Shown: positions 16,015 to 23,745 of the stretch, in pieces
How the letters are laid out: the number at the start of each line of letters is the position of its first letter
How positions within the stretch are numbered: the first letter of the stretch is position 1
Origin: JBELHO01 sp042091375
GTDB taxonomy: Bacteria; Pseudomonadota; Gammaproteobacteria; Enterobacterales; Alteromonadaceae
Assembly (NCBI GenBank): GCA_042091375.1
Contig: JBELHO010000018.1
Span: 1-55,019 of the forward strand
Direction of reading: 5' to 3'
Length of the DNA stretch: 55,019 nt
Translations under genes and position numbers: made by a program
The notes under the pieces: generated by a model
Databases searched by the model: none
What the model saw: the letters and a program-made list of their open reading frames with translations, nothing else
What the model was told of the DNA's origin: nothing

Positions 16015-17091
16015 TTACGGAACCGCGTTATAAAATAAATCGCTGTTTTCTTGATCTACTATAGCGGTTTGTAGCGTCTGTTGTTGTTCAGATTCAGAAT
16101 TTTCACTGGCAATGGTTTCAGTGTTAATCCCCAAGCGTTTGAATAACATCATATCTTTATTGGCTTCGGGGTTACCAGTGGTCAGTAATTTACAACCATA
16201 AAAAATCGAGTTAGCTCCTGCTAAAAAGCACATCGATTGCATTTGTTCATTCATCGCATCTCTACCTGCTGATAAACGCACATGACTTTTAGGCATCATG
16301 ATCCGCGCAACGGCAATACAGCGAATAAACTCAAAATGATCTAAATCGTCAACATCAGCTAGCGGTGTACCCTCTATTTTTACTAACATATTAATAGGTA
16401 CACTTTCTGGTTGCGGAGATAAATTTGCCAACTGTACCAGTAAAGAGGCCCTGTCCCTGCTTTGTTCACCCAAACCAACAATGCCACCACTGCATACCTT
16501 CATGCCTGAGCTGCGCACATTTTTAAGGGTATCTAATCTGTCTTGGTAAGTGCGAGTAGTAATAATTTGATTATAATGCTCGGGGGAAGTATCTAAGTTG
16601 TGATTGTAAAAATCCAAGCCGGCGTCTTGTAATTGATCTGCCTGATCAGCAGATAACATGCCTAAAGTCATACAGGTTTCTAGCCCCAGTGCTTTTACAC
16701 CTTGTACCATTTTAACCACATGCGGCATATCGCGGGCTTTGGGGTTGCGCCACCCCGCGCCCATACAAAAACGGGTTGACCCTTGGGCTTTAGCAACTTT
16801 TGCTGCTTCAAGCACTTTTTCAACTTCCATTAATCGTTCTTTTTCAATATCGGTGCGATAACGAGCACTCTGCGAACAATATTTACAATCTTCAGGACAC
16901 GCACCAGTTTTAATAGATAATAAGGTACTTACTTGTACTTCATTGGCATCAAAATTTTCTCTGTGCACTAATTGTGCGCGAAACATTAAATCGTTAAAGG
17001 GCAAATCAAACAAGGCCTTGACTTCATCATGTGTCCAGTTATGACGACATGGATTGTTATTGTTTGCTAGTGAATTTAGCTGTGCACTCAT
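16015..17091 (-). CDS. bioB: biotin synthase
   Basis: This 358-residue radical-SAM enzyme inserts sulfur into dethiobiotin. The SAM cluster motif CPEDCKYC gives C65, C69 and C72. Other conserved blocks are YNHNLDTSPE and GLGEQ, plus the RLSAGRD strand associated with the second iron-sulfur cluster. It is the first gene of bioBFCD and is divergent from bioA, with a probable BirA operator in the 102-bp space between them. The C-terminal tail past about 315 is low-complexity (SENSESEQQQ), somewhat longer than in E. coli. Confidence 0.96.
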   Translation of the reverse strand: MSAQLNSLANNNNPCRHNWTHDEVKALFDLPFNDLMFRAQLVHRENFDANEVQVSTLLSIKTGACPEDCKYCSQSARYRTDIEKERLMEVEKVLEAAKVAKAQGSTRFCMGAGWRNPKARDMPHVVKMVQGVKALGLETCMTLGMLSADQADQLQDAGLDFYNHNLDTSPEHYNQIITTRTYQDRLDTLKNVRSSGMKVCSGGIVGLGEQSRDRASLLVQLANLSPQPESVPINMLVKIEGTPLADVDDLDHFEFIRCIAVARIMMPKSHVRLSAGRDAMNEQMQSMCFLAGANSIFYGCKLLTTGNPEANKDMMLFKRLGINTETIASENSESEQQQTLQTAIVDQENSDLFYNAVP

Positions 17092-17160
17092 CTTACCGAC
17101 CTTTACTATTTCAAATTGCTTCTCTATTACATAACGGGTAGTCTATGCATCAAATGCAAC

Positions 17161-17193
17161 TTGTCAACATAAAAAAACTACCCAAGTTAACAT
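17161..17193. promoter_or_regulatory. probable BirA operator between bioB and bioA
   Basis: TTGTCAAC (17161-17168) and GTTAACAT (17186-17193) are an imperfect inverted pair separated by 17 bases. The E. coli bio operator has TTGTAAAC and GTTTACAA separated by 18. The site directly touches the bioA start codon at 17194. BirA bound with biotinyl-AMP would therefore cover the bioA start as well as the divergent promoter region. The match is partial, so confidence is moderate. Confidence 0.55.
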
Positions 17194-18492
17194 ATGAACA
17201 AAAAACAAGCAGATTTATTGGCTTTTGATCGCCAACATATATGGCATCCATATACTTCGATGACGGCACCTTTACCCTCTTACTTGGTCGAGTCAGCTCA
17301 GGGGGTATATATACATTTAGCATCTGGTGAGCGGGTTATAGACGGTATGTCCTCCTGGTGGTCGGTACTGCATGGCTACAATCATCCATACTTAAATAAC
17401 GCCTTAAGCGAACAAGCCAGTAAAATGTCTCATGTCATGTTTGGTGGTTTAACCCATGAACCGGCTGTTGAATTATCGCAAAAGTTAATCGCCATTACCC
17501 CTGACTGTTTGCAACATATATTCCTTTCTGATAGCGGCTCTGTTGCGGTTGAAGTAGCAATTAAAATGTCGTTGCAATATTGGCACAGCAAACAAAAACC
17601 CAACAAACACAAATTAATTACCGTTAAAAATGGCTATCACGGTGACACTTTTGCAGCCATGTCAGTTTGCGATCCAGTCACAGGTATGCATCAAATTTTT
17701 GATACTGTGCTGATGAAAAACCACTTCGCTCCGGCGCCGAGTATCATGATTGATCAAGCCTGGGATGAACAAGATACAGCACAATTAACGCAATTATTTG
17801 CCGAGCACCACGATGAAATCGCTGCCTTTATTATTGAGCCTATAGTACAAGGTACTGGGGGCATGCGTTTTTATCACCCAAATTATCTCAAAACTTGTCG
17901 GGCTTTGTGCGATCGTTACAATGTGCTGTTTATCGCGGATGAAATAGCTACGGGATTAGGTCGTACTGGTAAATTATTTGCCTGTGAGTGGGCTGATATA
18001 GCACCAGACATTTTATGTTTAGGTAAAACCTTAACTGGTGGCTATATATCCCTTGCTGCCACTCTGTGCACTGCAGATATAGCGCATACCATCAGTTCAG
18101 GTGAAGCGAGTTGCTTTATGCACGGCCCTACCTACATGGGTAATCCACTCGCTTGCGCAGTAGCTAATGCCAGCATCGATTTGCTATTGCGTTGTGATTG
18201 GCAAAATAAGGTAAATACCATAGAGGCACAACTTAAACGTGATCTATTGCCGTCAAATGCGCATCAACGGGTGAAACAAGCACGCGTGTTAGGATCTATT
18301 GGTGTAGTAGAAACCTTGCAACCGGTAAACCAAGCGGTGATACAGCGCAAGTTTGTCGATATGGGGGTTTGGATCCGCCCTTTTGGCAAACTCATTTATA
18401 TTATGCCACCCCTGATCATTGAACCAGCCCAGTTAAAACAGTTAACTCAAGCCATTATTGAGGTGTTGGATGATCAAAGTTGCTTTAGTTAA
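17194..18492 (+). CDS. bioA: adenosylmethionine-8-amino-7-oxononanoate aminotransferase
   Basis: This 432-residue protein matches BioA, the PLP enzyme that uses S-adenosylmethionine to aminate 8-amino-7-oxononanoate. AFDRQHIWHPYTSMT opens the conserved part, DSGSVAVE, NGYHGDTF and IIEPIVQG follow, and the PLP lysine is K278 (LGKTLTGG). It is divergent from bioBFCD. No ribosome-binding site is evident before the ATG, because the probable BirA operator abuts it. Homology supports this start, which is within a few residues of that of E. coli BioA. Confidence 0.95.
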   Translation: MNKKQADLLAFDRQHIWHPYTSMTAPLPSYLVESAQGVYIHLASGERVIDGMSSWWSVLHGYNHPYLNNALSEQASKMSHVMFGGLTHEPAVELSQKLIAITPDCLQHIFLSDSGSVAVEVAIKMSLQYWHSKQKPNKHKLITVKNGYHGDTFAAMSVCDPVTGMHQIFDTVLMKNHFAPAPSIMIDQAWDEQDTAQLTQLFAEHHDEIAAFIIEPIVQGTGGMRFYHPNYLKTCRALCDRYNVLFIADEIATGLGRTGKLFACEWADIAPDILCLGKTLTGGYISLAATLCTADIAHTISSGEASCFMHGPTYMGNPLACAVANASIDLLLRCDWQNKVNTIEAQLKRDLLPSNAHQRVKQARVLGSIGVVETLQPVNQAVIQRKFVDMGVWIRPFGKLIYIMPPLIIEPAQLKQLTQAIIEVLDDQSCFS

Positions 18493-18593
18493 CTCAATTA
18501 CTTTTCAGGTCAACAGATAATAGACAAAGCCTTTTCGCTTTGCGCCAAATATTGACTTATTAATGCTTATGATCAAGTAAATAGCGGTTATTA

Positions 18594-18626
18594 GCGTTTA
18601 AAAGTTAACTTTTACTTGTTAAACGC
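18594..18626. promoter_or_regulatory. inverted repeat upstream of asnS
   Basis: GCGTTTAA (18594-18601) and TTAAACGC (18619-18626) are perfect inverse copies around a 17-base centre that itself begins with the palindrome AAGTTAACTT. It lies about 70 bases before the asnS start. It may be an operator or an RNA hairpin in the leader; the factor is unknown. Confidence 0.35.
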
Positions 18627-18693
18627 AATAAGAACGGTAACATATCCCCCTCAAAAATCAGAATACACATACGATAGCAAAAGAGGTTGATAA

Positions 18694-20094
18694 ATGTCAG
18701 TTATAGCGATCACTGATGTCCTTGCAGGCAAACACCCTGTTGATCAAGAAATTACCTTACACGGTTGGATCCGCACTCGTCGCGATTCGAAAGCAGGTAT
18801 TTCATTTTTAGCCCTACACGATGGTTCGTGTTTTGATGCAATACAGGTAATTGCGCCTAACACCTTAGACAATTATCAAACAGATATTTTAAAATTGACT
18901 ACAGGTGCAGCAATTAAGGCTACTGGTCTATTAGTTGAATCTCCAGGTAAAGGTCAATCATTTGAAGTTCAGGCGACTCACATTGAAACTTTCGGCTTAG
19001 TAGAAGATCCAGATACTTATCCAATGGCCGCTAAACGCCATAGTATTGAATTTCTTCGCGAACATGCCCATTTGCGTCCAAGAACTAATATAGGCGGTGC
19101 AGTAACTCGAGTTCGCAACAGTTTAGCCCAAGCGGTACATCGCTTTTTGCACAGTAAAGGCTATTTTTGGATCAGTACGCCACTGATCACTGGTAGTGAT
19201 TGTGAAGGTGCCGGAGAGATGTTTCGGGTCAGTACCCTAGACATGGAAAATCTACCAAAAAATGAGCAAGGCCAAGTTGATTACCAACAAGACTTTTTTG
19301 GTAAAGAAACCTTTTTAACCGTTTCGGGACAGCTCAACGTCGAAACATACTGTAGTGCGATGTCTAAGGTGTACACTTTTGGCCCTACTTTTAGAGCCGA
19401 AAATTCTAACACTTCCCGTCATTTGGCAGAGTTTTGGATGATTGAACCGGAAATTGCCTTCGCCAACTTATCAGATGCTGCTGATCTAGCAGAAGAAATG
19501 TTAAAATATGTGTTTAAAGCCGTACTTGAAGAACGCGCCGATGACATGGCCTTTTTTCAACAACGCGTAGATAAAACTGTGATCGAGCGCTTAAACTCAG
19601 TGATCAATAACGATTTTGTTCGTTTAGATTATACCGACGCCATCACGATTTTGGAAAATTGTGGTAGAAAATTCGAAAACCCAGTTGCTTGGGGAGTTGA
19701 TTTAAATTCAGAGCATGAACGCTATTTAGCAGAAGAGCATTTTAATGGTCCTGTGGTGTTACAAAATTATCCAAAAGATATTAAGTCATTTTATATGCGT
19801 CTAAATGATGATAATAAAACCGTGGCAGCTATGGATATACTTGCCCCTGGTATTGGTGAAATTATTGGTGGTAGTCAACGCGAAGAACGCTTAGATGTGC
19901 TTGATGCGCGTTTAGCTGAAATGAACTTAGATGTGTCTGATTACAGCTGGTATCGGGATTTGCGTCGTTACGGTACAGTACCTCACTCAGGTTTCGGCTT
20001 AGGTTTTGAACGCTTGGTGGCCTATGCAACTGGCATGCAAAATGTACGCGATGTTATCCCCTTTCCAAGAACACCGAATAACGCCGCTTATTAA
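18694..20094 (+). CDS. asnS: asparaginyl-tRNA synthetase
   Basis: This 466-residue class II synthetase attaches asparagine to tRNA-Asn. It has the N-terminal OB-fold (ITLHGWIRTRRDSKAGISFLALHDGS) and the class II motifs, including FGPTFRAENSNTSRHLAEFWMIEPE and the C-terminal GFGLGFERLVAYATG. The length equals that of E. coli AsnS. An AGAGG ribosome site sits 7 bases before the ATG. A strong bidirectional terminator follows. Confidence 0.97.
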   Translation: MSVIAITDVLAGKHPVDQEITLHGWIRTRRDSKAGISFLALHDGSCFDAIQVIAPNTLDNYQTDILKLTTGAAIKATGLLVESPGKGQSFEVQATHIETFGLVEDPDTYPMAAKRHSIEFLREHAHLRPRTNIGGAVTRVRNSLAQAVHRFLHSKGYFWISTPLITGSDCEGAGEMFRVSTLDMENLPKNEQGQVDYQQDFFGKETFLTVSGQLNVETYCSAMSKVYTFGPTFRAENSNTSRHLAEFWMIEPEIAFANLSDAADLAEEMLKYVFKAVLEERADDMAFFQQRVDKTVIERLNSVINNDFVRLDYTDAITILENCGRKFENPVAWGVDLNSEHERYLAEEHFNGPVVLQNYPKDIKSFYMRLNDDNKTVAAMDILAPGIGEIIGGSQREERLDVLDARLAEMNLDVSDYSWYRDLRRYGTVPHSGFGLGFERLVAYATGMQNVRDVIPFPRTPNNAAY

Positions 20095-20109
20095 CCTGAT
20101 CAAACAACA

Positions 20110-20136
20110 AAAAACCGCCATAAAGGCGGTTTTTTT
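20110..20136. terminator. bidirectional terminator between asnS and ydjA
   Basis: AAAAACCGCC (20110-20119) and GGCGGTTTTTTT (20125-20136) form a stem with a 5-base loop. T runs on both strands suit the convergent genes. It reaches the ydjA stop codon. Confidence 0.92.
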
Positions 20137-20686
20137 ATGTCCAATAACTCACCTTGTCGGGTAAGGTTTTGTTGCCTTTAACGGGCAGTTCCTTAGTTTT
20201 AGTGCCTATATATAAAAATCCAACGATATCTGCTGAAGTATCTATATTGAGTCCTTGTTTAACCACATTGTTTTCAGCTAAGTCACCAGTGCGCCACATA
20301 GCGCCAAAACCCAGCGCAGTTGCAGCCATTTGCATAGCATGTACACAACAACCGGCAGTGATCAGTTGCTCTTTCTCAGGTACTTTATTGTGGACTTGGT
20401 AGGCGGTGGAAACGATAATAATCATTGGCGCCCTAAACGGCATTTTCTTGGCTTTATCTAGAACACATTGTTCGGCATTTTGCTCTGCACGCGCTTGCAC
20501 AAACACATCAGCTAACTTAGCTAGGCCAGCATCGCTGATCACCGTGAAATGCCAAGGTTTAATTGCCCCGTGATCAGGTACACGCATACCAGCAGTGATA
20601 ATAGTATCTAGTTCTGTAGCATTTGGCGCTGGCGCTTGCAGAAATGGATTTGACTGGCGTTGGTTTAGTAAATCTATAGCATTCAT
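20135..20686 (-). CDS. ydjA: nitroreductase family protein YdjA
   Basis: This 183-residue flavoprotein matches the small nitroreductase-like protein YdjA, with AGMRVPDHGAIKPWHF near residue 32, PFRAPMIIIV, and MQMAATALGFGAMWRTG. The family binds FMN and reduces nitro or quinone compounds in vitro; the natural substrate is unknown. It is divergent from sppA, the same order (ydjA, sppA, ansA) as in E. coli. Confidence 0.9.
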   Translation of the reverse strand: MNAIDLLNQRQSNPFLQAPAPNATELDTIITAGMRVPDHGAIKPWHFTVISDAGLAKLADVFVQARAEQNAEQCVLDKAKKMPFRAPMIIIVSTAYQVHNKVPEKEQLITAGCCVHAMQMAATALGFGAMWRTGDLAENNVVKQGLNIDTSADIVGFLYIGTKTKELPVKGNKTLPDKVSYWT

Positions 20687-20765
20687 ACCGAGATAATAGC
20701 CTTATTGTATAATTGATCTATTTATTACTGTGATTATAAGGTCAACTATTTAGGTAAGTAAATTG

Positions 20766-20865
20766 NNNNNNNNNNNNNNNNNNNNNNNNNNNNNNNNNNN
20801 NNNNNNNNNNNNNNNNNNNNNNNNNNNNNNNNNNNNNNNNNNNNNNNNNNNNNNNNNNNNNNNNN
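20766..20865. other. assembly gap (100 N) removing the start of sppA
   Basis: Exactly 100 N are present, which is a conventional placeholder. The gap hides the N-terminus of sppA and the ydjA-sppA promoter region. Confidence 0.98.
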
Positions 20866-22638
20866 GTGTTTTTTATTTTTTTAATGCTGTTTTTTACTTT
20901 GATATCGTCAGATCAAGGTGTTGTAACTGTACCAAATGGCTCGGCATTGGTGCTCAATATTAGTGGCAATGTGGTAGAGCAAAAATATGAAATCGATCCC
21001 ATAGATGCTTTCCTTAATGAGGCAATAGATCAAGCTCAACAGCCTGCAGAAGTCCTAGTTTCAGATATAACAAGGGTCATTGCTGCAGCAAAAGACGATG
21101 ATAGGATCAAAATATTAGTATTAAAACTAGAAGGAATGAAAAGTGCAGGTTTAACAAAAATTCGCACTATTGGCAAAAGTATAGAAGACTTTAAATCCTC
21201 AGGCAAAAAAGTGATTGCCCATGGTGATCAATATCAACAGGATGCCTATTATTTAGCTAGTTTTGCTGATGAAATATGGCTTAACCCCAATGGTTGGTTG
21301 ATTTTAAATGGCTATGGCAGTTATCAAATGTATTATAAAAGTGCTCTAGAGAAACTTGCCGTAAGTCCACATGTTTTTAGAGTAGGTAGTTATAAATCTG
21401 CTGTTGAACCTTATATGCGCGATAATATGTCAGAGCAAGCCAAACAAGCCAATCAAGCTTGGTTAAATGATCTTTGGCAACAATACAAACAAGATGTCGC
21501 ACAACAACGCGGTTTCGAGATCAGCAATTTTGATGAAACCTCGGAAAGTTTATTAGCTAAACTGCAGTTAGCTAATGGCAAAATAGCGCAATATGCAATG
21601 AATAATCAATGGGTTGACCATTTAAAAACCCGAGAAGAAGTGCGCTTAGCGTTAATTGAAATGGTGGGTAAGTCCTCAAAATCAGCTAATTATCGGCAAG
21701 TAGTATTTAAAGATTACTTGGCAAGTATCACCAACCCCCTGCCTACTGTGAACACAAACCAATCTAAAGTTGCATTAATCGTTGCCAAAGGGATCATTTT
21801 AGACGGTGTTCAAAAACCTGGGAATATCGGTGGTAACAGCACAGCGGATTTATTGCGTCGCGCTCGCTCTAACCCGCAAGTAAAAGCCGTAGTGTTAAGA
21901 GTTGATAGTCCCGGTGGCAGTGCTTATGCTTCAGAAGTGATCCGCCAAGAAGTAGAACTGTTAAAAGCGGCAGGTAAACCCGTGGTTGCCTCTATGGGTA
22001 CTTATGCGGCATCGGGTGGTTATTGGATTTCAGCAGCGGCGAATAAAATTATTGCCGCACCTACAACAATAACAGGCTCTATTGGTATCTATGGGTTTTT
22101 AATGACTTTTGAAAACACCTTAAGTCAGTTAGGTATATATACTGATGGGGTTGGTACAACAGATCTTGCCGGATTCGGTCTTACCCGTCCACTTGATGAA
22201 GGCAGTGCCAAGCTGATCCAATTGAATATTGAGCGAGGCTATCGCGATTTCATTAACTTAGTTGCCAATAATAGAGGCATGACACTCGAACAAGTGGATA
22301 AAATAGCACAGGGTCGGGTTTGGTCGGGTGTCAAGGCCAAAGCCAATGGCTTAGTTGATGAGCTAGGTGAACTTGAAGACGCTATTAGTTCTGCTGCAGA
22401 ATTAGCTAATTTAGACAGTTATCAAGTATTGACTATAGAGAAACAACCTTCATCTACCGATATATTTATGAAAAATTTGTTGGGCAATGTCAGTATTTTA
22501 TTGCCTAGACAACAACCAGATACTTTAGGGCCGCTGCAACAATTTTATCTAAAAATTAAAAGTGATTACCAATTGTTAAACGCCCTGAATGATCCTCAGG
22601 GCAGTTATACTTTGTGTTTATCTTGTCAGTCATTTTAG
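20866..22638 (+). CDS. sppA: signal peptide peptidase SppA, 67K type (5' end in gap)
   Basis: The visible 590 codons cover nearly all of SppA (618 residues in E. coli). About 30 N-terminal residues are lost in the gap, so the GTG at 20866 is not the real start. A membrane segment (FFIFLMLFFTLI) opens the visible part. Both halves of the tandem ClpP-like fold are present. The catalytic Lys is visible residue 177 (GSYKSAVEP) and the catalytic Ser residue 383 (YAASGGYW). SppA is a membrane protease that degrades signal peptides after secretion. ansA follows 18 bases later, as in E. coli. Confidence 0.95.
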   Translation: MFFIFLMLFFTLISSDQGVVTVPNGSALVLNISGNVVEQKYEIDPIDAFLNEAIDQAQQPAEVLVSDITRVIAAAKDDDRIKILVLKLEGMKSAGLTKIRTIGKSIEDFKSSGKKVIAHGDQYQQDAYYLASFADEIWLNPNGWLILNGYGSYQMYYKSALEKLAVSPHVFRVGSYKSAVEPYMRDNMSEQAKQANQAWLNDLWQQYKQDVAQQRGFEISNFDETSESLLAKLQLANGKIAQYAMNNQWVDHLKTREEVRLALIEMVGKSSKSANYRQVVFKDYLASITNPLPTVNTNQSKVALIVAKGIILDGVQKPGNIGGNSTADLLRRARSNPQVKAVVLRVDSPGGSAYASEVIRQEVELLKAAGKPVVASMGTYAASGGYWISAAANKIIAAPTTITGSIGIYGFLMTFENTLSQLGIYTDGVGTTDLAGFGLTRPLDEGSAKLIQLNIERGYRDFINLVANNRGMTLEQVDKIAQGRVWSGVKAKANGLVDELGELEDAISSAAELANLDSYQVLTIEKQPSSTDIFMKNLLGNVSILLPRQQPDTLGPLQQFYLKIKSDYQLLNALNDPQGSYTLCLSCQSF

Positions 22639-22656
22639 TAAGAAGCGTATTTGTTG

Positions 22657-23664
22657 ATGAAAAAAAATATTTATATTGCTTATACAGGCGGCACTATTGG
22701 CATGAAAGCCAGTGAACAGGGTTATATTCCTGTCAATGGCCATTTAACCGAATCAATAGTCGCCATGCCAGAATTTTATCGGCCTGAAATGCCAGATTTT
22801 ACTATTCATGAATATCAGCCGTTAATTGACTCGTCAAATATGACCCCAAGTGATTGGCAAAGAATTGCCGATGACATTTATAGCCATTATGATGATTATG
22901 ATGGTTTTGTGGTATTACATGGCACTGATACTATGGCATACACAAGTTCAGCGTTATCTTTTATGTTGGAAAATTTGTCTAAACCAGTGATAGTCACCGG
23001 CTCGCAGATCCCTTTTAGTCAGTTGCGCTCTGATGGTCAAGTCAATCTGTTAAACGCTCTGTTTGTCGCCGCCAATTATCCAATCAATGAAGTGGGCTTA
23101 TTTTTTAATAATCGATTATTTAGAGGTAATCGAGCAATTAAAGCCATTGCTGATGGCTTTAATGCCTTTGACTCACCAAATTTACCGCCCTTATTAGAAG
23201 CCGGTATTAATATAACTCTGCACGAGGGAGAATTGGCAAAGCCTTCAGTAAAGCCTTTAACCCTCAATGCGATCACCCCACAACCTATTGGTGTGGTCTA
23301 TTTGTACCCTGGTATTAGCAGTGAGTTGATTAACAATATCATCAAACAACCAGTGAAAGCACTGATTTTAAAAAGTTATGGGGTTGGTAATGCACCGCAA
23401 GATCAGGGGTTACTGACCTGTTTAACCAAGGCAGATCAGCGAGGCATTATTATTGTCAATTGTAGCCAATGTACTAAAGGCACAGTTAACATGGAAGGCT
23501 ATGCAACGGGCACATCTTTAAGTAAATGTGGGGTGATCAGTGGTAAAGATATGACCCTAGAGGCAACTCTGACTAAGTTACATTTTTTATTGAGTAAGAA
23601 TTTCGACAACAGTGATATAAAACGACTGATCAGTGAAAATTTACGTGGTGAGCTAACCGCATAA
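22657..23664 (+). CDS. ansA: L-asparaginase I (cytoplasmic)
   Basis: The protein (335 residues from the ATG at 22657) hydrolyses asparagine to aspartate and ammonia. The N-terminal nucleophile motif YTGGTIGM and the second motif VVLHGTDTMAYTSSAL hold the two catalytic Thr. There is no signal peptide, which fits type I. Two TTG codons directly upstream extend the frame but ATG is the natural start. It is in the conserved ydjA-sppA-ansA neighbourhood, convergent with a chemoreceptor gene. Confidence 0.94.
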   Translation: MKKNIYIAYTGGTIGMKASEQGYIPVNGHLTESIVAMPEFYRPEMPDFTIHEYQPLIDSSNMTPSDWQRIADDIYSHYDDYDGFVVLHGTDTMAYTSSALSFMLENLSKPVIVTGSQIPFSQLRSDGQVNLLNALFVAANYPINEVGLFFNNRLFRGNRAIKAIADGFNAFDSPNLPPLLEAGINITLHEGELAKPSVKPLTLNAITPQPIGVVYLYPGISSELINNIIKQPVKALILKSYGVGNAPQDQGLLTCLTKADQRGIIIVNCSQCTKGTVNMEGYATGTSLSKCGVISGKDMTLEATLTKLHFLLSKNFDNSDIKRLISENLRGELTA

Positions 23665-23700
23665 ACTTGTCAGCAAAATAGCTATGGTTTTGCTTAAACA

Positions 23701-23736
23701 ACCATCAAGACAAGCTCTGTCACTTGTCTTGATGGT
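23701..23736. terminator. perfect 14-bp stem-loop between convergent genes
   Basis: ACCATCAAGACAAG (23701-23714) and CTTGTCTTGATGGT (23723-23736) pair perfectly around an 8-base loop. It lies between the ends of ansA and the chemoreceptor gene, where a bidirectional terminator is expected. There is no T run on either side, so the mechanism is unclear. Confidence 0.6.
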
Positions 23737-23745
23737 CAAAGCACA

